Assembly: GCA_958510825.1 (NCBI GenBank)
Contig: OY294054.1
Span: 12,771,037 to 12,835,036, forward strand
Origin: Brachypterus glaber
Lineage: Eukaryota; Arthropoda; Insecta; Coleoptera; Kateretidae
DNA length: 64,000 bases
Direction of reading: 5' to 3'
Shown here in pieces: positions 1 to 11,539 of this stretch (position 1 is the first letter of the stretch; every line of letters begins with the position of its first letter). The notes beneath the pieces were generated by a model that saw only the letters and a list, made by a program, of their open reading frames with translations, was not told the DNA's origin and did no database searches. Both the position numbers and the translations under genes were made by a program.

Positions 1-1451
1 TGTTTTTACCCCTATTTTTATATTTGTGGACGTTTTTTTGAAAGAGGGTTAATTTTAAAATGAATAAAGTGAAAGAAATCTGTTTGTACGTGGTGCGATA
101 TTTTTTCGACCTAGTGTATGCACAGTATCTCTTATTGAACACGATTCCTTACATTCATTCACACTAATTAGTAAAAATAGTACTCAAAATACACAATACT
201 ATTTACTACCAGATTCTTACAACATGAAATAGCCAATTATTTATTATCCGATCATTTCTTTACTCCATTATTACTCGAACTCCTTTTTTTACTTTCTAAC
301 GCTACATTAAACAAGGTATACGATCGTAAATTGATATTGCTTTCCCATATGATTTTTTTAAAAATACTGGAAAACTTTTTTCTCTTATTTGATTTTTTTT
401 TCATGTGGAAAAAATCGATTTTAGCAAAAAAAAAAATCGCGAGTCGAACTCGCCGACTCGCTCATTAACGGTTCTGTACCTAGTTTTTTGATTTTTTTTC
501 TTTTTCGTGCCTATATTTCCAAGAGTTCTAGTTTCTTTCAAAAGAAATAGAACATTGTTTTTAAAGACTTATTTGAGCTTTCTTTTGCTATAAATTTTGA
601 GGGTTTCGTACCTTAAAAAACGAAAAACGGAATCATTGCCCGGTTGTCCGTCCGTCCATCCGTCTGTCACAGCCGTTTATCTCAGGAACTGTATAACCTA
701 GGAAGCTGAAATTTTGCATACGAGTAGATTGCATTAATGAGATTCTTTTCCAGGTATAAATAATTTTTAGAATATTTTTTATTGCCAAAAAGTCAAAAAT
801 AAAATTTTGAAAAAAAAAAAAATAGTTATTTATTATGGTCTTTAATTTCACAATTTAAATATGTATACAATTTTTTTTTATTTTCACTATAAAACTTTCA
901 AAAAAGTGTAATTTCTTGTAAGTCCCTTTCTTTCGCTTGGTTTGGATGATAATTAAAAAAAATATGGATGATAAACCTAAAATAATCTTTTAAGAAAAAA
1001 TATAGAGAAGTGCATCAGGGAAAAAAGGGGGAAAAATAAACTAAAAGAAAGCTCAAATAATTCTATACAAAAAATATCATATGCATTTTTGAGCTACGAA
1101 TAAAACTTTTGGAGATTATGACACGAAAAACCACCTCGGAACGCCCCTGCTCTCCGCGTACACAAAACTTATTTTTATGAGAAAGTATATAGATTTCAAA
1201 TTAGATTAACTTAAGTTACTTAAGATGCCTTCAGAGATGAACATGAGGCGGCGAAAGTACCTACATAGCGTTTGGTAACTCCTCGTTTTTACATAATTTG
1301 TTAGCTATTCAATCTAAACGTGACTTAATAGACCTCAAATTTGACCTTTTGTGCGGGACGTAATCGTGACTGGGTCCACTACGCTAATAGGGAAGCCACA
1401 TTTTTATTTAAACTGTACCATTACGCTAATGGACTAAAGTATTGTAACTAC
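1..1451. other. AT-rich DNA, no gene seen
   Basis: Contains a TCCGTCCGTCCATCCGTCTG tract (about 645-668) with neighbouring AACTGTATAACC, a piece of a widespread insect repeat type, and a CGCGAGTCGAACTCGCCGAC palindrome (437-458). No splice-bounded open frame. Confidence 0.6.
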
Positions 1452-1640
1452 GCCAGGGGCGTATTAACTGTACGGGCAAGTCTGACCCTACCCGGGTCAG
1501 CCGTTTGTGAAGGAGGCCAAATGGTAAATTTAGGAAGTAGTTTTTTTTTAGTTATTAAAATTTCTGCCAAGGGTAAAGCTTTTTGTTCAGAGGGAAGGAC
1601 CTTTTTTTTAGTCATCAATCAGGAGTAAGGAATTTTTTCA
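1452..1640. repeat. Relic related to the 45.0-kb hAT-type element interior
   Basis: GGACCTTTTTTTTAGTCATC and GGTAAAGCTTTTTGTTCAGA resemble GGACCTTTTTTTAGTCATAA and GTAAAGCTTTATTTGAG at 45270-45330. The open frame across it (1341-1628) is not considered a gene. Confidence 0.45.
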
Positions 1641-2146
1641 GTGGTTATTATGAATAAATTAACAGATAAAAAAAAATAAAATAAATAAAATTATGTTATA
1701 GGAGTTACTTACAAGTATATTTACTCATATTAGTTCATTTGAGGGGTTTATTACTACAGTATGTTTAAACAAGTTTAACTTTTTCCGCCATAAAAATTAG
1801 TCATCTAAAAAGTAAACTCTAGTAAATTTTATTATTGTATTAAATTATGAGATAATAAATAACTTGCTTATTAATTTAAATTTAATAAATAAATTGTGTG
1901 AAATTTAGCTGTTTTAAATTATTAAAGAAAGTTTTTTTTTGCTACTGAAATTTTCAAAATAATTAATACTTATATTATTTAATTTTAAGTGTACATTCAC
2001 TGTTAACCCAAAAAATTAGCATAAATTTTGATAGTTAAAATACAAGGTTGTCCATTGTCATAATAAACAAAGCAATTACAAAATGATGATTTTTTTTAAT
2101 AACATACTGAAACTATAGTTATTTATGGTACAAGTGGGTGAAGTAA

Positions 2147-2216
2147 GATATTGCCCATGAGAAAATTAACGTGCGAGGCGTCAGCCAAGCAGGTTAATTT
2201 TCGAGAGGGCAATATC
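2147..2216. repeat. Hairpin, GATATTGCCC family (copy 1)
   Basis: GATATTGCCCATGAGAAAAT/TAAC pairs with GGTTAATTTTCGAGAGGGCA/ATATC; the loop is GC-rich. The stem is shared with 49109-49175. Confidence 0.72.
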
Positions 2217-2469
2217 GGTTTACCCATGAGTGCCATACAAAGTTTTATTCAATAAATAGCTTAGGAATTCATATATTTATTAAAAATTTTAACGACATTT
2301 ACAAGAAAATAATTTTACAAGTGACAGTTGAGTGGGTAAAATAAATAATTATCCACTCAATAAAGTAAAAGCCACGCGGGGGTTATTATTGAGTTTATCT
2401 ATTTAAAATAAAGCTGGTAATTGTCTTATTATCTGTATGTATTGGATAAAACTCTTTTATTATCATCAT

Positions 2470-2636
2470 TATCATCATCATCACGTTATTAGTCCGAAGA
2501 CTGGTCTGAGGCAGCACTCCATTCCATCCTATCCTTAGCCAGCTATTTCATTTCACTTACAAATGTACATCCTTTATTATTTGTGAGCAGTATTCCATTC
2601 TACCTTTTTTCTAACTCCCAGCTCACTCTACAATTT
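2470..2636. repeat. Relic of a common arthropod LINE/SINE 3' region
   Basis: GACTGGTCTGAGGCAGCACT / CCATTCCATCCTATCCTTAG is a segment seen widely in insect repeats (recollection); a weaker match is at 63625-63700. Confidence 0.5.
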
Positions 2637-2772
2637 TTTTTTTAAGTATGCACTCATGTAGAGCCGGACTGAGGCAAAGCCTTTGCATTGGCCGAAAAAA
2701 AAGGGAGGACCAATAAAAAGGCGCCTCTTCGGGCTGCCGCCCGCACTCATTTATTTCATACTTAAAAAATCC
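2637..2772. mobile_element. ~135-bp MITE
   Basis: TTTTTTAAGTATGCACTCAT at the left is inverted at the right (ATGAG-like block, CATACTTAAAAAA), with a GC-rich middle (GGCGCCTCTTCGGGCTGCCG). Confidence 0.65.
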
Positions 2773-4258
2773 AATAGTCTTGAACATTGGTAAAGATGTA
2801 GTTTAGAACTTCCTGGTAAATGTACTAAAAGTCCCCAAAAATTAAAGGTGAGCTCGCGCATTTGTATTGATTTTAGGGTACATATTTGGATTGTTTTGCA
2901 AGTAACTTCTAAACTGCCAATTAAAAAAAAAACAGTTTTTATAATTTTGTTTTAACTTAGTTTTTGATAAAATGCATTGATTCGATAGAGAAGATGATAA
3001 GTTGTTGGGGACTTTTAGTAAGTTTATCAGGAATGTTTAAACCACATTTCTACCCATTTTCAAAACTTTTGGATTGTTTTGAAACAAATGGTGATTTTTG
3101 TACCTCGTTGATGGGAATAAAGATACACTCGCCCATTCCGTAGGATACCCTTTTTCCCAATCTTTCCAATACGCTCTCGTTTGTACTTTATTCGTTTCAT
3201 CTTTATAACATTCACATTTCAAGGCTTCTAAAAGTATAAAACTTCGAAAAATGTAATGAAGATCGTTTGTTTTTATTAATTACTTCTTACTAACAAAGTA
3301 ATATACAATGCTTTGTATAATTCTAATTAAGCAAAATACTAATTTACTTGATATAAACACAGGATATAAACAATTAAGTTTACTGCAGATTAAATATTTT
3401 ACTGTTCCACTTTTCGAATAAGACTAATCAAGAATAATAACACTATACTCTGTTTCAAATTATAAAGACTCTTCATTGAGGAGTCCTCATAGACAAATAT
3501 TCTAAAAAAAATATTAAAAAGTGTATAGATGAACTTAAAACTAACTAACAACTAACATGTGACAGTTTCAAAAAGTCTTTTTTGCTCGAGAAGGGTTTTT
3601 TATATTTTCTAAACTATTTTTTCTCGCTTGTCTCAAAGTGGGGTAGTTAAAACAGGGGATCAAAACTTGATCATCAAATTGAGGGTGTACCCTTGCTCTC
3701 CAAAATATATTTAACTAAGCTCTCATTTGATAACATAAGAGCTTACAAAAAGATATTCTGAAAAGCGAGCTGGAATTTAGAATACAGTTTTTTTTTGTTT
3801 TCTAAACTATTTTTTCGCGCTGATCCCAAACTAGGCTAGATAGGACAAGAGATCAAAATTGGATCATCAAATGGTGGGCCACATAATAGCTTACTTAAAT
3901 ATATTTTGGAAAACGAACTGAAAATTAAAAGAAAAGTTGGTAGTATTAGGAACTAGCACTATGAAAACGAAAGAATTTGAATTTATGAAATGTAACAAAA
4001 CAGTCTTAGGACTAAACTAATTGAACTCAACAGTAATATAGTATTACTAGGTATGTATCTAACTCAATTTTTGACTTTTAAATTGGCGCCTCTATGTTTA
4101 AAGTCCTAAATACAATAAAATCTATTCAGATAAAGCTTGTGTCAATGATAAAATTTTAATGTGCAGGGAGGTTCTTCATTTAAAACTAAGCAAAAAAGTA
4201 TTCTTCACCAAAGCACCTAAATTTAATATTAAAGGAGTAATAGCCTTTTAAAAAGTTA
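2773..4258. other. AT-rich DNA, no gene seen
   Basis: Two similar 130-bp segments (about 3590-3720 and 3790-3890: TTTTCTAAACTATTTTTTC then GATCAAAA(C/T)T(T/G)GATCATCAAAT) suggest an old tandem duplication. Otherwise featureless. Confidence 0.5.
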
Positions 4259-4710
4259 CATTTTTAGTGGCACAAAATACTTCCTCTTAATTGCATTTTT
4301 TTTGAAAACGGTTGCTCCTACAGTGTTACACTATATGATACTTTTTATATCAAGGAATCTACATTTTTTACAAAAAATCCAAAAAAATATACATAAAAAA
4401 GTTTGGGGCAAAAATATGTTAAGCCTCATATATTTTGTCTGTCTAGGTACGCCTCTGGATAAATTCAAAAAATAAATTAACATAAACTTATGGCGCTTAT
4501 TAATACTAGTCTACATGCAAAAGCTCGTCGCTCTAGCTTCAAGGGTAGAAAAGTTATTAATTAAAGACATTATTTTATTGCAATTTTTAAAGAGCCGTAG
4601 ATCCCTTAGGACTAATTTCCGGACCAACCTTTATACAAACTTTTTTATATTTTTTAACGTAGAATCACCTCTTAAATTTCTCGAACTTATTTCTGAATAA
4701 CCCTGTATAT
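4259..4710. repeat. Half-element related to the CAGGGTGTA foldback family (copy 1)
   Basis: Shares GAAAACGGTTGCTCCTACAG, AAGTTTGGGGCAAAAATATG and the terminal CCCTGTATA with the right arm of the 20.7-kb palindrome, and is nearly collinear with 48341-48812. Only one arm is present. Confidence 0.78.
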
Positions 4711-4959
4711 ATATATTCTATTTTATAGCAAAAATCAATAAAACTATGCCAAAGAAAAAAATATTTTCGTTACCAACGAAAATATCTTTAACTTTTGTAT
4801 GGTAATGTATTAATTGATGATATTGGCCCTTTCACGTGAGATTCACGGAAATATTTCACTTAATTATTTAGAAATTCGGCAATTATTTACCAAATGAATT
4901 TCTCATTTTGACCCAGAAATTAATTTTCAAGAATACCCCATATAATCCACTCAATTTAA

Positions 4960-6215
4960 TTTAAGTGGACAACTTGCTGAGTTGGGTGTTATTATTTTTT
5001 TCTTTTTTTGGCATGTCGTGCACCACCTTAAAGATGCCGGTGATGATATTGATACCCAACGGGACAACAGTTTTGGTCGTGTTTTACTTTCTTCTAGGAA
5101 AGCCCTGCATTAGTACAAAATGGAAAATTTGCTGTTTTTGGCGAAAAAAATCTGTCTGTTTGGGGGAATTTGTGCCGATTATAACTCGAGAAAGCTTTGA
5201 GCTGAATGCTTCAAATTTGGATCATAGGTTCTTTATCGATATGGATATATCAATATGGATATATCCAAAGTTTGCGCAGGGGTAAAAATCGGGTTGGGGG
5301 TAAGGGGAACAAAGGGGCTAAACATTACTAACTGTTTGCAATGGGTCTCTTAAGAATAAAAAATATATTGGTCAAATGAAAAAAAATATATATTTTTTTT
5401 AATTTTGTTTTTAAAAAACCTTCCTCATTACTTTTTTGCAAAATAACCAATAAAAAAATAGGTTCATGAGTGTGTCCTTCTGTAACATAAAAATGGGACT
5501 TGAAAAATTCATTTCTGGATTTTAAGACGCTGCATCTGGCCACAGACGTCAGATTTTTAAGACAAATAGGTCTTGCTTTAGTGAAAGAAAATTTTTTATT
5601 TTCTCCTAGGAAAGTCCTGCACTCGACTTTTTGTACGTGAAAAAGCTGATTTCTGCGAAAAAATCTTTCTTTTGGTCTGTGTCTTTCCAGGAAAGTTTGT
5701 GCCTACCATAAAACGCGAACGCGTTGAACTAATACTAAATTTATCGGCTGAAATTTTATTATCGTAAAAATCGTGGTGGGAGTCAAAGGGGGGTAAAAAA
5801 CTATTATAGTTATTCTTGTAAAAGTTTGGTTTCTATTTTTTTTTTTGAAAACAAAAAAAAACTGCTGCGAACAAAGTAATACTTTCCCATAAACTTTCTC
5901 CAAACCTAGGTTAATTAAAATCAAAAACGAAAAATAAATTGAAAAAAAAAAATGTTTTTGAAAAAAATCGTTTTAACCCCATTTTACTCCCTTACCCCAA
6001 CCGGATTTTTACCAAAAACAATCCCAGCCTAGAGCTTTGGATAATCAACCGGTGGTCCAAATTTGAAGTCTTTAGCCCGAAGCGTTCTTGAGTTATTGTG
6101 GTCACAAATTTTTGAAGGAAATCATATTTTTTGGATATAAAAAGTCCAGAAACGTAAAAAAGCAACAATTTTTTTTCGAAATTTAATATTAAAAAAAAAT
6201 GCTGCAAATCAAAAA
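4960..6215. repeat. Cluster of a GTCTGTCTG/AACTCGAGAAAGC repeat family
   Basis: At least three copies (about 4965-5290, 5575-5795, and 5970-6210 inverted) share AGGAAAGCCCTGCA(T/C), TCTGTCTGTTTGGG-like, ACTCGAGAAAGCTTTGAGCT-like and CAAATTTGGATCATAGGTT blocks. Related pieces: 6900-6995, 30185-30310, 39590-39800, 47020-47165. Confidence 0.65.
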
Positions 6216-6998
6216 GTTATCGTAACAGTTATGTATTTCAAATATTTAAAAAGTCGATGGCAGATCGGCATTGCCGATGTTTCGACAAGGTGGTTCCAAC
6301 TCTTCAGTCTAGTTTCCAGCTGATATTCAGCCGTTCAGCTGTCTGAAAAATCATATGGCAAAAACAAGCAGGTGAAACAGTTTAACGTTAAATTGATGGG
6401 TATCGCATTTTTTTGGGCACACAACAATTTTTCAGTTTAACATATTCAGAGAAATCATTATATCCCTTATTTAATTCAATCTTTAATAAATTACATTAAA
6501 ACCTAGATTTCCTGTGCCCCTAAATGAATTTTTTTTCGTTGAGTGTTCACAAAAATTCCAATAATTTTTCAAAAAAAAAAATAAAAGAAAGAAAATATCT
6601 GTTTCGAATGAGCGAGGCGACTTCCTCTTCTTCCTCTAAACGATTAGAAATTAAATGGACTAAAAAATAAAAAATAATATATTATTTTCGAAAGTTTTTT
6701 AAAAATATTTTTTGTCCTTTTTGTAACCTCTAACCCCCAGATATAATTTTTCAGGTAAATAAGACAAAATAACCACACTTTTTAAACCCAAAAAGGCCCT
6801 TAGTAATACTATGCATATAAAATCCCTGCGAAGATATTCAAAACAAGCTCTAGTAAAAATTTGTACCCCGTAGGTTAAAAGGGTCGAAAGTTTTCTGTCC
6901 ACAGACAGGCAGACAGACCAACAGATGGAAATATTTTCACAGCTTCTTACCTTACCTCGATTTTTACCAAAAACAATCCCATCTGAGAACTTTTTAAA

Positions 6999-7202
6999 GG
7001 GTGTCCCAACAAGAGGTGTAATTTTAAATTTCGCGGTATTTTCGTTCTGTCAAACGCTCAGTATATGACATTTGTTTTCAACACGCATTGCCATTTTAGT
7101 AATGGAACACTACACAAACGAACAACGCATAATTATTGTGAAGACTCATCACAGAATGAAAATACCGCGAAGTTTAAAATTACACCTCTTGTTGGGACAC
7201 CC
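6999..7202. mobile_element. MITE derived from a mariner-like transposon
   Basis: About 50-bp TIRs starting GGGTGTCCCAACAAGAGGTG, with TA dinucleotides close outside both ends, as expected for mariner/Tc elements. The interior keeps ATG at 7102 followed by MEHYTNEQRIIIVKTHH, which resembles the N-terminal helix-turn-helix (DUF4817-type) start of mariner-like transposases. The frame then runs straight into the right TIR and stops at 7207-7209, so it is an internal-deletion derivative. Confidence 0.8.
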
Positions 7203-7209
7203 ATTATAA
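7102..7209 (+). pseudogene. Remnant N-terminus of a mariner-like transposase (35 codons)
   Basis: The first ~19 residues (MEHYTNEQRIIIVKTHHRM) fit the conserved start of HTH-bearing transposases; the rest is translated TIR. It has no catalytic domain. Confidence 0.6.
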
Positions 7210-7682
7210 GAAACCTATGATCCTAATTTGTTTTTAAAAAAATAGTTATTTAGCAAAATAAAACTGAAGAAAAATCTCCATTGTAAGGCAAAGCAGGTGC
7301 ATTTTTAGATAATGCACTTTTTCGCAGGCTAATTTACATCATGTTTCTTTACATACAAATCACCCTTTATTTTATATCAAATCTTATTTATATATAAATA
7401 CCCTGAAACGCAATGGGTCAATGTACCTACCTAAATTTTCTACAGTTTAATGTAACTCAGAGTTTGTTCAGATCAATACCCCTTGCATTTTAATGTATTT
7501 ATAATATAAAAGTCATTACTTCCTACCCCGTGCCCAGGCCTAGAGTGGCCCAATGTTCACCCGTACAATATATTAGAAAATATAAATTTGTCTTTGTCTT
7601 CAATACAGACAACAAAAATTCCTAAAAATATTATATTTGGATTTTATCACAGTGCAACAAAAAATGTGCATTACCTGCAAAA

Positions 7683-7805
7683 TTACACAGCCCACAAAAA
7701 AATAAAAGGGGTCTGCGCCATGAATAGGACCATGATATCCATATGTATTTTCGCCCGCTGAAACCGAATCTGAACTCAGTTTAGCCCCTACACGTCTGGA
7801 TTTAT
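7683..7805. mobile_element. End fragment of the 61.6-kb foldback family
   Basis: TTACACAGCCCACAAAAAAA, then CCATATGTATTTTCGCCCGC and TGAA(A)CCGAATCTGAACTCAG, and a CCCTACAC block match the first ~110 bp of 61642-62578. Confidence 0.75.
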
Positions 7806-8383
7806 TTATTTATTTGTTTATTTTATATAAATCCATTTGACAAAAATGTATCGGATATTATATTATTTTTATTTAGCAGGTGGCCACATCCGTGATGGTC
7901 CAGTCCGGGCCTGAAAGTCATTACTTTCAACCCCGTTCCTGTTCTATAATTATCAACAATGTGGGTGGAAATAAGCGGCTATATAATTTAAAAACGATTA
8001 ATTGCAAAAAAAACAAATTTTCCCTTTTGTGTTTTAACGGATATACATATGTAGTTCATATTATGTACCCCACATAAAAAGTTATTATAGAAAAAATGCT
8101 ATTGTGCGTACCGGAAATAAGATAGTTAATACAAATTGTGTATCTATGCCGAAAAGTGCATTGATTGTTAATATGTATATAGTCACGTTAGAGGTGTTCC
8201 AAATGAGAAACTAAAACGTGTCTTAAAAACATACCTGGTCACTAAATCTTTCTACACACACAGCGAATTTTTCGAGGATAAAGGTAGATATAACATATGT
8301 TAAATTGTATATTCTTCTTTTTTTAAGTATAAGTTTTCAACAACCTCCGGGGTATTTTCTGAGTAAATAAATGATAATCTGTA

Positions 8384-8614
8384 CAGTAGTGTTGAGAAAA
8401 TCAGAATCTTCGATAATCCGAATAAGGGAACTTTCAAGTATTACGTATACGTAACGCTCTAAAATGATCAAAATTTGCGTTACGTAATACTTGAACGTTT
8501 CCCAATCTGAGGAATAAAATTCGGACTATAAAGTACATGTACTTATTTTGTAGTCCTAATTTCAATTACCGCACCATTTGTATTATGAAGATTCGGATTA
8601 TCGTGGCACTACTG
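8384..8614. mobile_element. Pogo/Tigger-like MITE with TA duplication
   Basis: TIRs contain CAGTAGTG and GATAATCCGAAT (reversed at the right end as ATTCGGATTATCG...CACTACTG), with TA immediately outside both ends, the pogo/Tigger signature. A second small element (8426-8503) is nested in it. Confidence 0.75.
8426..8503. mobile_element. 78-bp compact ACGTAACGC-family MITE, nested
   Basis: The left end (GGGAACTTTCAAGTATTACG) and right end (CGTAATACTTGAACGTTTCCC) are inverted repeats with almost no interior. Related ends occur at 44900-44975, 59295-59330 and 63930-64000. Confidence 0.75.
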
Positions 8615-9311
8615 TATCACGTTTCTACCTCAAAAATATTGAGAATCTCAACTTGAGATGGGTAGATCATAAATTTAATTTTTTTTCTACTTGCTTTTTT
8701 TATTTCCCAACCTATTTTTCGCGCACCAAACCAAAACGGTTCAAAAGGAAATCCAACATGTCATGTGTTTGAGATAAAAATAGAATGCGTTGTCCTGGTG
8801 CTCCTACTCTTTATCTCGAAAGTATAACGTGGACTTTTTGATTCAGCGCTAAAAATCCTCTAGAAAATGTACAAAACTATTGTGCAGCAAAATACTTTTT
8901 TCTTAAAACCAACCAACCAAAAATTTACCATATCATAAGTTACATATAAATAAATAGAGAGACGCCAGAAGACAGCTGCTTCAGCTCCCTTAAAAAAGTG
9001 TATCTATGGATTTTTTTTGTAAAAATATTTGAAATTATGGAATTAAGAATAAATGCAACAAAAATTGAAAATGGTGCATTTGAACTTGACTAAAATATCG
9101 TATCCTATCCATAATGGAAAAACAAGGCCCATTTTGACCAGAGTACAAACTTATTTAATTTTACCCCATATGCATTCCGTTGACGGTTAGATATTTATTT
9201 TATAAATTGAATTTAAATTTATTTTATTTTCGATGATGATTTCAATTATAAAAATAGATATTTATTTAAGAACTTTTCAAAAATTAGTTTATGTACCAAA
9301 AACCTTGAAAA

Positions 9312-10016
9312 TATATTTTTTCACTACCAGCCTAAAACCACATCTTTATTACTGTTCTTTTCATTGGTAGAAATATTATTTCTCTACCTATGACGTCAGA
9401 GGTTCTAAAAATAATAAAATTGCACCATGGTTAATAATGAATTTTTATTCAGCTGTTTTGGCATCTGACGTTTCACTTAATTATTAAATCACATTGCTAT
9501 TTACAAGTGTGTTTAGGCACCAAATTTATTTATTGCATGATAAATTAAAAAATATTAACTAAATTAGTACCTATAAAACATGTTTTACAAAAAACACTTC
9601 GAAAAGTGAAAATCATTGGCCCATCATATTCAACCATAGATTATACAACCCATATATTATCGTAAGGATCATAGATTACTAGAGGTACAACCCCCATATA
9701 TTGATTTTTGAGACAATAGATTCTCCCTCACAGTTTTCGCCTGTCCCCTTATTTCTGGGGGAGGGAGTACCAGAATCATCACTTTGCATTTCACTTTCCA
9801 TTTTTATATATTTTATTACATTTAACACGGAAACACTTTCTAACTTAATAATTTTAGCAGATCACCAGAAAATTTCTGCCAGAAATGTCAAGTTATTCAT
9901 TTGTTTTTTTAATGGCCGCGAACGGCCAGCGTGATATTTTAAATTTATAAGCTTTTTCATTAAATTTTAGTAAAAAAATAAATAAATAGCTAATTAATTG
10001 TACTGGTAGTGAAAAA
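9312..10016. mobile_element. Possible ~700-bp element with 16-bp TIRs
   Basis: ATATTTTTTCACTACCAG at the left is inverted at the right (CTGGTAGTGAAAAATATA). Beyond these ends the arms do not match, and the open frame inside (9701-9934) has no recognisable product. Confidence 0.4.
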
Positions 10017-10027
10017 TATACTATATT

Positions 10028-10155
10028 TTCCACGTGAGTGAAGATTTAACATTTTAGACCGCGTCTTGCGGGCTTCGCGCTAGCGCGCTCATCCCGCAAT
10101 TTGACGCAGGTCAAAAATGTTAAACTTCTCTCACTTGGTAAATAATATACTATTA
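10028..10155. repeat. Long hairpin with CG-rich loop
   Basis: CCACGTGAGTGAAGATTTAA...TTTTAGACC pairs with GGTC...TTAAACTTCTCTCACTTGG; the loop contains GGGCTTCGCGCTAGCGCGC. AATATACTAT flanks the right side and ATATACTATATTTT the left. Confidence 0.72.
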
Positions 10156-10997
10156 TAATATTATTTTAAGACAAAAATACATTGCTGCCAACAAAAGAAT
10201 ATTCAACTATTGTTTACTAGATATCGTCTGTTTCTTAAAGTAATACTTAACCGGGGGTTCCAATATATCCTCAGGGTTACATATTATCTTCTCCTCTACT
10301 TCTAAGGAATAAGCACTAGAAAAACATTTTTGTCATGGAGTTTACTAATTAAAACTAAAAACAAAGTAAAAGTGTCCCATCCGTAAAAATGGAAATACCC
10401 TCGGTAAATAATGAAGTGATTAAAAGACGCAAATACGTGCTTTACTGCGTTCATTATTAAACGCAAATAGAAAAACAAATAGGTCATGTTTTAGATCTGT
10501 TAAGAGAACGGTTTGAATATTAATTAGACAATATTTAAATGAATAAGTATTTAAATAAATAAATATTTAAAATCAGGACATATATGTAGTTCCATATATG
10601 GGACTTTATTAACCGCCTCCTAACACTACTGTACGTACATAAACTTGGGTTTTTGTGGGTGTATATAGATTTCTAAAATTGTACTATATATAGTAACAAT
10701 TTTAGAAATCTTCGTAATTCATATTAAACAGTAACCCGCCCATACTTACTTACCTTGATGTAAGTACAGTTATTTTTAATATTAATTATAAAAAATATAT
10801 ATATTTTTTTGATCTGATATGTCTTATATGTTATATAATATATCAATCATTTTTTAAAATATTTTTTTAACTTAAGCCAATTAAATTTGATTAACTATCA
10901 ACATTTTTTTTTGCCGGTTCTTGATTTATTTTTCAATATCCGTCTTCTGCTAATAACTTTATTATCTCGATATATGTCACTAGTACTATATCATTAA

Positions 10998-11262
10998 TAC
11001 ACTGAAAAATAAACATCTGGTTGGGGCAACCATATCAATAGTTAAATACGGACCAACTATTTTTCTGGTTGCTTTAACCAGATATTTGGCAAGGGCAACA
11101 ACACAGCTTGTGGTTACCAGAAACAATTCTTAGATTTTAAGGATCTAGTAAGCATAACAATTTGGCCGTTACCAGATTTCTGGTTAAAGCAACCAGATAT
11201 GTAGTTGTTCCATATGTAACTATAGAACTGGTAGCCCCAACCAGTTTTTTTTTTGTTTACAC
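10998..11262. mobile_element. MITE of the CTGGTTGGGGC family (copy 1)
   Basis: Left end TACACTGAAAAATAAACATC then TGGTTGGGGCAACC; the right end reverse-complements to GTGTAAACAAAAAAAAAACTGG and TTGGGGC. The interior repeats the words CTGGTT and AACCAG many times on both strands. Copy 2 is at 14088-14752 and a fragment at 13791-13880. Confidence 0.75.
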
Positions 11263-11328
11263 GTATAAATGTATAAATCAGCCGAAATAAGGGCCACAAC
11301 ATACATCATTAATCACCATATATATATA

Positions 11329-11533
11329 GTGCGATTATAAAGTGCCGAACAGTTTGAAAAGAAAATACTCTTCGTTTGAAGCCACGCCTCTGTTAGAGTT
11401 GTGCGCGACAAGCCCATGTGATTGTTACGTACAACAGCTCGGTGGCCACTAAAACGCACACAGCTTTCTTGCATTTTACTCATCGCTAATGCCAGTTTTG
11501 CATTAAAAAGTGTTCGGCACTTTATAATCGCAC
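11329..11533. mobile_element. 205-bp MITE with 23-bp TIRs
   Basis: GTGCGATTATAAAGTGCCGA at the left is inverted at the right (TCGGCACTTTATAATCGCAC). TA lies directly left of the element and two bases beyond the right end. The interior is relatively GC-rich, with no ORF. Confidence 0.8.
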
Positions 11534-11539
11534 GGTATA

